Shown: positions 47,867 through 59,500 of the stretch, piece after piece
Position numbering within the stretch: position 1 is the first letter of the stretch
How the letters are laid out: every line of letters begins with the position of its first letter
Source of the DNA: Siphonodentalium dalli
Lineage: Eukaryota; Mollusca; Scaphopoda; Gadilida; Siphonodentaliidae
Reading direction: 5' to 3'
NCBI GenBank assembly: GCA_032622095.1
Contig: CP136063.1
Location: 209,607,934-209,671,933, forward strand
DNA: 64,000 nt
Notes under the pieces: model-generated
Told to the model about the DNA's origin: nothing
Database searches by the model: none
Seen by the model: only the letters and a program-made list of their open reading frames with translations
Made by a program: the position numbers and the translations under genes

Positions 47867-48098
47867 ATTATGCCCCCGACTTGAAGTCGGCAGGTATATA
47901 GTCGACGTCTCCGTCCGTCCATCCGTCCGTACTTCGTTCTGTACAAACATTTTGCATTATTGTTCAGCAACCGCTTGGCAGATTTAGCTGTTATTTGGAA
48001 TGGTGATAGAGCAGCATGGGGGAACAGCTACATGCATAGCGCGGGTTTCGTCCACCCATTTTCATCAGAGTTATGGCCCTTTTTTTACTTAGAAAATT

Positions 48099-48292
48099 CA
48101 ATATCTCCGTCAAAGGTATCTTGCCCACTGAACTATATGGTATATTATCCCAAGTAGGAGGGGTTAACTCTCCAAGTTGAAAAAAACGTACGGAAATTCT
48201 ATGGTACATATCTTCTGTCATGTTCATGACCCGTGTAATCACGTGGTTTCTGACACGTAGTGAAAGAATCGCCATATTTTTTTCCCTCCTCA
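48099..48292 (+). repeat. Left inverted terminal repeat of the second DIRS-like element
   Basis: atatctccgtcaaaggtatc is specific to this end. From cttgcccactgaac onward it is the reverse complement of 54747-54910. Confidence 0.8.
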
Positions 48293-48999
48293 CCAGGACG
48301 GGTGCAAAAAGAATCTCTCACAAAGAATACGAAGCTAAGTTGCAGTTTGTATAGCAAAAACAGTTTTGTTTTTGTTTTATACAAACAACATTATTTCTTT
48401 GCTTATAGTTGAAATTATGTAACGATTCACATAAAGATTACGACGGTTTGTTCCGAATATAATAATTTCGGAATCGGATGACTCGTTTCGTTTTAACCGA
48501 CTTTGTCTTCCATAATTTTAATCGGTCAATGATTTAATATCCGTTTTCTGTGCAGACAATATGCAACGTTTCTGGCCTATTAAAGGCAGAACATTCGCGG
48601 ATATGACTAAAGACGCTGGTCGTTTTCTTTATAACAAATCTATGGCATACAGGTGACGTATTATTTAAGTTACCACGTGCGTTGACGGTGGTTAAAGGTA
48701 TCACGAAATTAGGTGGCTTATTTTCGAGTTCATTTTTTCGTTTGACGGCTTTCTTTATACGTTGACAATCATCGTCTGGTGTACAACTGACGGAAAAAGC
48801 AGTGTTTAAACGCTTGTGAAATAGGCTGATAGGATTGTAAAATCCCGAATGTCACTTTGAACCTTTTTCACCCTGGATGATTGACAATGGGGCCGTTACT
48901 GCCTTGGTTGCCACATGGTAACATAACACAACAGGTGTATTTGTGATTGTTCGCAATCACATTAATTACTTTCACAGGACTGCTAATCGAGGTAAGACC

Positions 49000-49240
49000 A
49001 GGTTCATGAATCGCCTTCCCCGTAGCTCCCCTTGAAGTCGCTTCCCTCGTTTCGAGGTCCCAAGAGTTGAGAACGAAAGTCGATATATAGGGTTCCTCTA
49101 ATTGGCGTAATTAGCACTCGGAGCGATAGTCACACCACACAGGACGCGGGTTGGGGCTACCCATCGAACCTGTAGCTCACACGAGTTGCTTCCCCTAGGA
49201 CACGGACAAACTCGCGGGGAAGGATCCAGAGAATTTTTGT
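49000..49240 (+). pseudogene. gag-like fragment (copy 1) in the second DIRS-like element
   Basis: The block ttggcgtaattagcactcgg ... gcgggttggggctacccatc recurs at 51425-51520 and 52590-52670. The last part corresponds to the GSGGAPHPSTIGGF segment of the first element's ORF1, so these are repeated pieces of a gag-like gene with upstream sequence. Confidence 0.55.
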
Positions 49241-49537
49241 TTGGGAACACCTGTTCTGTATTTGAGTATGTGCGCCCATATAAATTTGGATGCTAAAATA
49301 TTCAGTACTGGATACTTGATTGTGCAAATAAAGGCTCCATATTATAGACTATATATCATCTGCGGGCTGCTGATTTGCATTACGAGGACATTTTGTTGAA
49401 TTGTAGAAAAATTCCTTGAAAATATGGAAGATCCAACTGGAATAAATACTATCTACATGGAATTTGGGGACATTTGGGTCTCTATAGTTTGGGCACCCAA
49501 ACCTGTAACAGATATCAAAACATCCCTGTATCCTTCT

Positions 49538-51405
49538 TAGTGTTGAAACGATTAGTGGTTTTGGGGAATCGACTAGTCGCCAGAGGGAATCGACTACTAG
49601 TCGACTAGTCGGACCCCTTCCGAAACTTACCGTTTTGTGATCATATACGTATATAATTTGCCGTTTGTTTTGAGTACCAGTAACCAACTTTGCATTTTCG
49701 AATGCAAAGCAAGACGTGATTTAACACTATTTGCCCTGATTATTTGGCTTAATATCACTGAAGATTAATAGGTTATTAATATATGATGTTTTATGACAAT
49801 CAAATTACCATCCAGTTGATGTATGTATCTAAACGGTGGTGACAAACACCTGATCGATCGCGGAGACGCTACGGATTACGGAGTGGAAACGCGTGCAACA
49901 ATCAGAAACCGGTGCATTATTCTATATGTTTTGTGTAAAAATGTTCCTTTAAAATTGATATGGTATGGTTGTCTTCGAACTTGCCCAGTGTGCTTGTCAC
50001 CGATTGACTTCACAAACGGGCGTACATGAAGAAATGCAAGATATTTTGAGAAACGAACTTCATCTCCGACAGTCAAACAACAGTTACAAAATAAATGTTA
50101 TAACAGCTGTAGTGCGTACAAGCCTTTTATGCTCGCAGATATCATGTACATATATCGGACACGGAATGTGGTACAGTTCCCTGTATATTGTATATATAGA
50201 GTCAGCATATATTAAAAATGGGCCATGCATTGCATACATAATGTTGTTCCTTGTATTCATTGCAAGGTCACGATATGACATAGCTTAATCACGGACAGTC
50301 ATTTTCCCGCCAAAACGCACGTGTTTTCACTGTTTGATTTGATCGCGTACATAATTGTGTCTCGTGCATGGTACATTGTAAATATATATACAATATATAT
50401 AAGTTTACTCGCGAGTCCCCGAATACACAATCGATCGTGTCAGTTTCAGAAATAAAACAGCGCAGACCGGCGATGTTAATAGTACATTTCAATGCGATGT
50501 CGTAAGTTCTATATTTAGCCCGATTCCAGGAATTTGCGTCATCCAGATTACGTTACTGGGAACGGCTTTGTCACCGCCCAATTCCGCAAAGGATTTTTAA
50601 GTTTGAGGTGGTACAATGTGTAATTTTTCACAAACACAGCCCATAAACGACGTGGGATTTCTGAAGTGACTCGCCAGTTTAGTTCGAAATACGCGACGCT
50701 ATTCGATGCGTAGCATGGCCGACCGCGGGTTGGCTTTATATTTATATCTATAATACAATATATCTAGAACATGCGATCGTATACGCTCACCCAAGCGTCA
50801 GTTGATGCATGTGGTGGTTGTAAAAAATATCACACAATTTTACAAATAAACTTTAAAGGTATACTGACATAGTGCTTCAATAAACTAATATATTGGACTT
50901 GTTATTAAACTTAAAACTTAATAATGTCACCTCGCAACTAACTTGATTGAAGTTGAGTCCTGCACACCTGCAAACACGTTGACCAGTTATCACTCAAATC
51001 AATTCCGTCACGCCGAAATAGACACGCGGTTGCGATATGCGCTGATTCTTTGAAGTTGATTATCAAAACCAGCCGTCTCAACTTCAAAGAATAAGCCGCT
51101 GCGGCGCCGACAAATACAATGAGTCATTGGGTTTCGCGCTCGTGCATGACCACCAAGTATTGAAAGCAGTTATCGCATCAAAGGGACAACAAAGAAGGCT
51201 TTAACAAACTAATTGTGATTGTGTATTTCGATAGCCTGATTGTTTAAATTGTCCAGTAATTCGGTAACGGCAGCAACGGCACTGCTTTCGCGATGGCATA
51301 ATAATGGTGGTGGGTGTGTTCCGACTAGTCGACTAGCCGATTTCGGAATCGACTAATTTAATAATCGCGTCGATTTCGATTAGTCGATTAATCGTTTCAA
51401 CACTA
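49538..51405. mobile_element. hAT-like element nested in the DIRS-like element
   Basis: ATCCTTCT is present at 49530-49537 and 51406-51413. Ends are tagtgttgaaacgatta and taatcgtttcaacacta, with subterminal actagtcgact repeats. It is 1868 bp with no recognisable transposase. Confidence 0.9.
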
Positions 51406-51424
51406 ATCCTTCTCTGACTTGCCG

Positions 51425-52430
51425 ATATATCGTGTTCCTCTAATTGGCGTAATTAGCACTCGGGGCGATAGTCACACCAAACATGCGCGGGTTGGGGCTA
51501 CCCATTGAACCCATGAGTCACATTGGTGCGCTCCCTGGACTATCGAATGGGACGTCAATCTGCTTCTGCGGGTCGACCGTTGGCTGTTGACGTGCCCCGG
51601 ACGGCTGTGACCACTGAGCTCTACTAAAACACTCGACACACGCCGTCCATCGCTACAAGTCGTCATCTCGGGGTCAGCGCGGCTGGGGGATACACCCTCG
51701 GTGATCCCTGACCATGCTCTCCGGTGCCTTATGATCATAGTGTGTGGAGATTTGGGCTAAAATTACTAGTCGAATGGCCATTTTACTTTGTCTCAATTCA
51801 AATTAGGAGGTTTTTTCTCAAATTGTTACATTTACGCAATTATTTGGCACCTGAAAGTTTATCCTCCATGCCTTCTGCCCCAGCTGGGCTTGGAATGGGA
51901 TCACAGTTCACAGGCTTGTTTCCTCCTTATTATAAGTCCCCACTTCCGGGGGCTTGGCTGACAGGTTACTGGCCGCATTCTGGCCAACAGCTGCCAGTAA
52001 CTTCGGGTTTGATTTTAAATGAAAACAAAATATCTTATTCCCTGACGCCATTATAGCAGGAAGCTTGCTTGGGAACTGGTACCTACTAACCTCCCATCGC
52101 CAGTTCGGTCGGTTGGATATCGGGATCGGTCCTGCTGCTGCTCCACCCCGAGATGTACAGGCTCTGGACATTCCTTCCGGGGTCCCCAATGACCAGACCT
52201 CACATGCAATTAGAAATGAAGCTTGTCGTGGTGTATTGTGCTGTTAACACTCCATCGACGGATGGAGATCAGGATCAGATCGAGCAGTCGCTCCAGCACG
52301 AGGTGAAAGGGCTTTCGACATTCCTTTCGGGTCACCTTTACATGCGCTTACGAGGGAGTTCAGTTAGTTGTTCAGGGTTCTCTGATGCAGCCAAGCGCAG
52401 GAAGAAAATTAATGTCGAATTTGATTAGCA
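51425..52430 (+). pseudogene. gag-like remnant (copy 2), decayed
   Basis: The stretch near 51868-52000 reads MPSAPAGLGMGSQF and TGYWPHSGQQLPVTSGL. These match MPSVPAGLGMGPQF and TGYWPHFEQQRPVTSGL of the 709-aa ORF1. 51530-51700 matches its preceding part at the DNA level. PPRDVQALDIPSGVPN near 52145-52195 matches HPRDEEARDIPLGSPF. A weaker repeat of that module follows at 52290-52345. Stops and frameshifts break the frame. Confidence 0.75.
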
Positions 52431-52489
52431 AATAACCTCCGATTGACATGATTTGATAGCATTGTTCTACAATCATTTACAATTTAACA

Positions 52490-52800
52490 GAACATCAGAG
52501 TGCTTTCCCTTGTTTCGAGGGTTCCAAGGAAGCGATAGAAACCTTTACGACCAGGACACTGTCACTTGTCGATGTATAGTGTTCCCTTCATTGGCGTAAT
52601 TAGCACTCAGGATGATAGTCCCACCAAACAGGTCGCGGGTTGGGGCTACCCATCGAACCCATTGGCCGCATTTGGTGGGCTTTCTGGACTATTGACAGGG
52701 ACTCCAAGTCGGATACTACGGGACGACTGTTGGTATACCCTGGGACAGTCAAATGAGGAAATAGGATACAAGTTGCATGGCTTTTGTTAGCATTTGGGTA
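52490..52800 (+). pseudogene. gag-like fragment (copy 3)
   Basis: It repeats the block of copies 1 and 2 and continues with AFGGLSGLLTGTPSRI, comparable to IGGFLGFSYGTSICTL in the intact ORF1. It is short and broken afterwards. Confidence 0.55.
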
Positions 52801-54586
52801 GCAACTTGCCCTGTGATGCCGGTCAGTTTGTACCCTGCTTAACGTCGTCAGAGATGGGTGGTTATGCCATCGGACTGCACACTTGGCGACCTGGGTTTGA
52901 CCATCCTGAGAGGTATTCAACCATTTTACTGTTCTCGGGTTGGGATGTGTTCAACTTCTTGCTTTATAAGTGGTTGCTTCTTTCCATGTTCCATCCAGCT
53001 CTTTCATGGTCACGGGCTTTGCTGGAGAATGTCTATAGTCATTCATATCACTAGATTAGTATATGACTCTCGCCCTTTCATTTTTATGACTTTTTAAGAC
53101 GTGTTCTGGACTGGTTCGGGTGCTCGATAGGGTAAATATTTACATCTCGATTTGGGACGCAAGAATCAGAGATAAACAAGCATACATGCTTTATCTCCGA
53201 CCTCGCTGTGTTTCCGTAATAGATACGAATGACATATATTTTGTCTTCAGGTTGCTTTCTGTGCTAACTCAACATGGATTTCACTTTTGTTGTCCAGTCA
53301 TACATCGATGAGTCCATTATCCATGGTTCGACATATGCTCATTTTCAGAACACTGTTGACATGAGGTCTCGTTCAGCACCCCACTCGGTCCTTTGCTGAC
53401 CTCAGCGATTGCCAATGCAGGATAATGTTGCACCTGTGGGGCAGCATATGAATCGTGTTGGGCACAATTCATAAAGTTTCATTACATACCTGCTGTCGGT
53501 TTCTGCTGGTTTTGGGCTTGTGTCACAATCCTGATGCCTCGTTAGTCCAATTTTTGTTTTTGTGGATTTCCACCTTAACGATATTGGAATTTCGGTTCCT
53601 GGATGCCTTTCTGTCATGGATTCAGTAGCCTGTGATTGGTCAGTTGGGTTTAACTGTGTGGGTGGGCATTTCCATATTTGGGAACGTCATCGGGGGAAAA
53701 AATGTCATGGCTTATTATATCTTAGTCGGTCATATCTCGAACTCCAGGCTTCAAACTAAGTTTTCTGCTGTGAAACTCCAATTCTGAGCCCTGTTCTTCA
53801 TCCGGCCTGAGCCTTGCAACGTATGTCTGTGTAATACCCATTCGCTTCCCGGTCAGGCTATTGGTCAATGATACCTCCTCCTTATCGACAATGGCATGTC
53901 TCCAAGTAGTTGGTGTCGGGCCCTTTCTTGGGAGCTTGCAGCTGGTTTTTCATCGGGCTCTCATCATGTACTGGGACACGGCCCAACCCACTCAAGATTT
54001 GAGTCGGGGGTGGGTTCTATTGTTTTTAAGGGGAGTCTTCGTTATTACTTGCGGCTTTTGCTGCCTGGGTTAGCCTGTTAGGTGCGGTATTAGTATTTAG
54101 CCATCCCTGGGTTTATAATACCCGGCTGGGGATTTCTTGTCAACAGGTATTTTTCTATTTCCATTTCCTTAGAACATGGATGCTTCTCCCCTTTCGGGGG
54201 GGGGGGGGGGGGGGTGTTACCCGTACCTTTCCCGGCAAGTACTCGGCTGATACATTATTCGCCCTAAGTTCCGATGCGAATGTCGTATCCGACTATCCAT
54301 CTCCAGGTCTTCTGAAGCTATTTACTTTACTTGCAGGGGTCTTAAACTCTTAAGTGGCCACTTTTTGTTCGTTTGTGAGTGCTGACAGGTATTAGTTTAG
54401 GATGGAATATTACATTGGCTTATGGTCCTATTGTGCATGTGTGTATATATATATATATGTATATACATATATATCTATATGTCTGTTCATGTGTAGGTTA
54501 TCAGGTCAATCCAGTTCTTTGAAGCAGATGCATAGCAGCGTTTTTGTTTCCTCGTGGCCTCCACCTGTTAGAAAATTCTATGCTTT

Positions 54587-54683
54587 ACCATATAGTTCAG
54601 TGGGCAAGATACCTTTGACGGAGATACAATATTTTCCTTAAAAAGTAAAATATATATCTCCTAGAAGTATCTTGCCCACTGAA
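54587..54683 (+). repeat. DIRS internal complementary region
   Basis: The first half (gttcagtgggcaagatacct ... cggagata) is the reverse complement of the left element tip (48105-48134). The second half (aaagtaaaatatatatctcc ... cccactgaac) is the reverse complement of the right tip (54895-54945). Together it is the complement of right end joined to left end, which is what the DIRS circle model predicts. Confidence 0.85.
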
Positions 54684-54746
54684 CACTGAGCTCCCTCCCA
54701 GGGTTTCGCACCCACCCCGCTCACGAGGAATGTCCTACTGGGGATA

Positions 54747-54951
54747 AAAAATATGGCGATTCTTTCACTACGTGTCAGAAACCACGTGATTACACGGGTC
54801 ATGAACATGACAGAAGATATGTACCATAGAATTTCCGTACGTTTTTTTCAACTCGGAGAGTTAACCCCTCCTACTTGGGATAATATACCATATAGTTCAG
54901 TGGGCAAGATACTTCTAGGAGATATATATTTTACTTTTTAAGGAAAATATT
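54747..54951 (+). repeat. Right inverted terminal repeat of the second DIRS-like element
   Basis: It is the reverse complement of the left repeat up to gttcagtgggcaagatac, then its own tip ttctaggagatatatatttt. This tip is shared with the first element's end at 4437-4515. Confidence 0.8.
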
Positions 54952-54968
54952 GTTTTTCTCTTGTTTTT

Positions 54969-55945
54969 ATACGCCCTTTTGAAAAAAAGGCCGTATTATA
55001 GTATTGGTCTGTCCGTCCGGGCGTCCGTCCGTCCGTCCGTCCGTCCGTCCGTCCGTCCGTTAACCTGTTGTCCGGATGATAACTTTAGTTAGAGTGAACC
55101 AAAATTAGTAAAATTTGGTATGTGGGTTTATTAGCCGAAAAGTAAGTTCAAGTTCGAATTTGGGTTCCGCCCGCCAATTTTCACCGGAGTTATGCCCCTT
55201 ATTTAACGTTTTTTGACTTAGAAAATCCTTGAAATTTGTTGTCCGGATGATAACTTTAGTATAGTTTATCGGAATGAATCCAAATTTGGTATATTACATT
55301 CTCCCACCAAAACACAGGTCAAGTTCGAACTTGGGTTCTGTCCGACCATTTTTGGCAGAGTTATGCCCCTTTTTCGACTCAGAAAATTCAGTTTTTCTTA
55401 TGTTTTTTGGTTTCCGGATGATAACTCGATTTTGGAATGTTTATACGCAAAACCCTATTTTTGTGGATTACATATATCGAAATACAGCTCAAGTCCGAAT
55501 TTCGTTTTAATCCGATAATTTTTGCGAGAGTTATGGCCCCTTTTTTGACGTAATTTGACTTAGAAAATCCATGAAATTTGTTGTCCGGATGATAACTTTA
55601 GTTAGAGTGAACCGATTTCAATCAAATTTGGTATGTGGGTTTATTAGGAGAAAAGATCGCTCAAGTTCGAATTTGGGTTCCGTCCGCCAATTTTCACCGG
55701 AGTTATGCCCCTTATTTGACGTAATTTGACTTAGAAAATCCCTGAAATTTGTTGTCCGCATGATAACTTTACTAGAGCTTATCGGATTCAATGATAATTT
55801 GGTATATTACTTTCTCCCACCAAAATGCAGGTCAAGTTCAAATTTGAGTTCCGTCCGCCAATTTTTACCAGAGTTGTGTCCCTTTTTTACCAGTTTCCGC
55901 CGACCCAAGAGAGGGCGTATATTGCACGCCCAGCGTAGCTCTTGT
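54969..55945 (+). mobile_element. Hairpin/(GTCC)n tandem-core element nested in the 47867-56275 element
   Basis: The 5' tip atacgcccttttgaaaaaaaggccgtat is a hairpin, followed by (GTCC)n (55018-55060) and four units of about 180 bp (ccggatgataactttagt...gagttatgcccct). gggcgtat, complement of the tip, lies 24 bases before the end, which reads cagcgtagctcttg. The flanking T-rich sequence joins ctcttgttttt to tttgggtttcc of the host element. Confidence 0.7.
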
Positions 55946-56275
55946 TTGGGTTTCCAGATGATAGCGCGAGCTTGGGTGGTACGATTGCAAATCCCGTATT
56001 TTTGTGGATCATTTATATGAAAGTACATGTCAAGTGCGAATTTGGGTATGATCTGATGATTTTTGCCCTAGTTATGGCCCTTTTTTCAACTTAGACAATT
56101 TGAATTGTCGCTTGTTTTTGGGTTTCCGGATCGCTTGTTTTTGGGTTTCCGGAATTTCTCATACAAACTTCTTTTGGAATGGTCATACAGACCTCCTCGG
56201 ATATCCGCAGTTTCGTCCATGCTTAATCCGAATTGCTACGGTCGGGGGCAAATGCCATGCGACAGCGTACCTCTT

Positions 56276-56541
56276 GTTTGATAATGTAATCGCGATGTAA
56301 CCAGTTAGAACAGTGTGTTATTTGATAATGTAATCGCGACGTAACCAGTCAGAACAGTGTGTTATTTGATAACGTAATCGCGATGTAACCAGTCAGAACA
56401 GTGTGTTATTTGATAACGTAATCGCGATGTAACCAGTCAGAACAGTGTGTTATTTGATAATGTAATCGCGACGTAACCAGTCAGAACAGTGTGTTATTTG
56501 ATAATGTAATCGCGACGTAACCAGTCAGAACAGTGTGTTAT
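56276..56541 (+). repeat. Minisatellite, third segment (44-bp units)
   Basis: Six units of 44 bp, beginning part-way through a unit (ttgataatg) after the tandem-core element ends. The last unit is cut at gtgtgttatt, where the next Helentron-like element begins. Confidence 0.9.
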
Positions 56542-59500
56542 TAGCTCAACTTACTTGTAAGTTTGAGCTATTGCCATGGTTTGGCGTCCGTCGTCCGTGT
56601 GTCCGTGTGTGCGTGTGTTCGTGTGTCCGTGTGTCCGTGTGTCCGTGTGTCCGTGTGTCCGTCAACAATTTCCTTTGGCGCGGGCTACAGGTTGTACCTT
56701 TGGTCTGATCTTCATGAAATTTGTCATGAATGTTGACATTGACATGTAGATGGGAACGAGTCATTTTTGGGTCATTCGGCCAAAAAACATGGCCGCTGGC
56801 AGCCATCTTGGATTTCAAGATTCAATCCATTGGCGCGGCCTACAGGTCGTACTGTTCATCTGATCATCATGAAATTTGTCATTGATGTTAATAATGACAT
56901 GTAGATGGGAACGAGTGATTTTGGGGTCGTTCGGCCAAAAAACATGGCTGCCAGTAGCCATCTTGGATTTTACTCTTTGCATGACTAAATCCTTTGGCGC
57001 GGGCTACAGGTCGTTGTTTTGGTCGGAAGTTTATGAAATTTGTCATGGATGTTAACACTGTCATGTAGATGGGAACGAGTGATTTTGGGGTCGTTCGTCC
57101 AAAAAACATGGCTGCCAGCAGCCATCTTGGATTTTACTCTTTGCATGACTAAATCCTTTGGCGCGGGCTACAGGTTGTACCTTTGGTCTAATCTTTATGA
57201 AATTTGTCATGAATGTTGACATTGACATGTAGATGGGAACGAATCAATGTGGGGTCATTCTGCCAAAAAACATGGCCGCTGGTGGCCATCTTAGATTTCA
57301 AAATTCAATCCATTGGCGCGGGCTACAGGTCGTACTGTTCGTCTGATCATCATGAAATTTGTCATGGATGTTAATATTGACATGTAGATGGGAACGAGTC
57401 ATTTTGGGGTTGTTCGGCCAATAAACATGGCCACCAGCAGCCATCTTGGATTTTACTCTTTGCATGACTAAATCCTTTGGCGCGGGCTACAGGTTGTAGC
57501 TTCGATCGGAACATCATGAAATTGGTCATGGATGTTAACAATGACATGTAGATGGGAACGAGTGATTTTGGGGTCGTTCGGCCGAAAAACATGGCCGCCA
57601 GCAGCCATCTTGGATTTTACTCTTTGCATGACTAAATCCTTTGGCCCGGGCTACAGGTCGTACCTTTGGTCTGATCTTTATGAAATTTGTCATGAATGTT
57701 GACATTGACATGTAGATGGGAACGAGTCATTTTGGGGTCATTCTGCCAAAAAACATGGCCGCTGGCAGCCATCTTGGATTTCAAGATTCAATCCATTGGC
57801 GCGGGCTACAGGTCGTACTGTTCGTCTGATCATCATGAAATTTGTCATGGATGTTAATATTGACATGTAGATGGGAACGAGTCATTTTGGGGTTGTTCGG
57901 CCAATAAACATGGCCACCAGCAGCCATCTTGGATTTTACTCTTTGCATGACTAAATCCTTTGGCGCGGGCTACAGGTCGTAGCTTCGATCGGAACATCAT
58001 GAAATTTGTCATGGATGTTAACAATGACATGTAGATGGGAACGAGTGATTTTGGGGTCGTTCGGCCGAAAAACATGGCCGCCAGCAGCCGTCTTGGATTT
58101 TACTCTTTGTATGACTAAATCCTTTGGCCCGGGCTACAGGTCGTACCTTTGGTCTGATCTTTATGAAATTTGTCATGAATGTTGACATTGACATGTAGAT
58201 GGGAACGAGTCATTTTGGGGTCATTCGGCCTAAAAACATGGCCGCTGGCAGCCATCTTGGATTTCAAGATTCAATCCATTGGCGCGGGCTACAGATCGTA
58301 CTGTTCGCCTGATCATCATGAAATTTGTCATTGATGTTAATAATGACATGTAGATGGCAACGAGTGATTTTGGTGTCGTTCGGCCAAAAAACATGGCCGC
58401 CAGCAGCCATCTTGGATTTTACTCTTTGCATGACTAAATCCTTTGGCGCGGGCTACATGTTGTACCTTTGGTCTAATCTTTATGAAATTTGTCATGAATG
58501 TTGACATTGACATGTAGATGGGAACGAATCATTGTGGGGTCATTCGGCCAAAAAACATGGCCGCTGGCGGCCATCTTAGATTTCAAAATTCAATCCATTG
58601 GCGCGGGCTACAGGTCGTACTGTTCGTCTGATCATCATGAAATTTGTCATGGATGTTAATATTGACATGTAGATGGGAACGAGTCATTTTGGGGTCGTTC
58701 GGCCAATAAACATGGCCGCCAGCAGCCATCTTGGATTTTACTCTTTGCATGACTAAATCCTTTGGCGCGGGCTACAGGTCGTAGCTTTGATCGGAACATC
58801 ATGAAATTTGTCATGGATGTTAACAATGACATGTAGATGGGAACGAGTGATTTTGGAGTTGTTCGGCCGAAAAACATGGCCGCCAGCAGCCATCTTGGAT
58901 TTTACTCTTTGCATGACTAAATCCTTTGGCCCGGGCTACAGGTCGTACCTTTGGTCTGATCTTTATGAAATTTGTCATGAATGTTGACATTGACATGTAG
59001 ATGGGAACGAGTCATTTTGGGGTCATTCTGCCAAAAAACATGGCCGCTGGCAGCCATCTTGGATTTCAAGATTCAATCCATTGGCGCGGGCTACAGGTCG
59101 TACTGTTCGTCTGATCATCATGAAATTTGTCATGGATGTTAATATTGACATGTAGATGGGAACGAGTCATTTTGGGGTTGTTCGGCCAATAAACATGGCC
59201 ACCAGCAGCCATCTTGGATTTTACTCTTTGCATGACTAAATCCTTTGGCGCGGGCTACAGGTCGTAGCTTCGATCGGAACATCATGAAATTTTTCATGGA
59301 TGTTAACAATGACATGTAGATGGGAACGAGTGATTTTGGAGTTGTTCGGCCGAAAAACATGGCTGCCAGCAGCCATCTTGGATTTTACTCTTTGCATGAC
59401 TAAATCCTTTGGCCCGGGCTACAGGTCGTACCTTTGGTCTGATCTTTATGAAATTTGTCATGAATGTTGACATTGACATGTAGATGGGAACGAGTCATTT

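Larger units (their letters stand above)
48099..54951 (+). mobile_element. Second DIRS-like element, non-autonomous or decayed
   Basis: Inverted ends of about 175 bp (48115-48292 and 54747-54910) match with very few differences, and an internal complementary region lies at 54587-54683. Inside are fragments related to the gag-like ORF of the 1-4520 element on the plus strand. No RT, RNase H or recombinase frame can be read. A 1868-bp hAT element is nested at 49538-51405. Parts without assignable content are 48300-49000 and 52800-54200; a G17 run lies near 54197-54213. Confidence 0.75.
47867..56275 (+). mobile_element. Hairpin/(GTCC)n tandem-core element, split by two later insertions
   Basis: The left part is 47867-48098: hairpin cccgacttgaagtcgg, then (GTCC)n, then core. 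The core resumes at about 54952-54968 and at 55946-56275. Near the 3' end gtcgggggca is the complement of the 5' tip tgcccccgac, and the element ends gcgtacctcttg before the minisatellite restarts with tttgataatg. The DIRS element and the 54969-55945 element interrupt it. Confidence 0.65.

Noticed and set aside
52794-54081. Open frames as a surviving DIRS tyrosine recombinase
   Set aside because: I could not find the R...H-x-x-R...Y pattern or any unbroken frame long enough, so only decayed interior sequence is claimed.
44711-56541. CRISPR-like array
   Set aside because: Units are contiguous with no unique spacers, the genome is eukaryotic and no cas genes are present. The interruptions are transposons.
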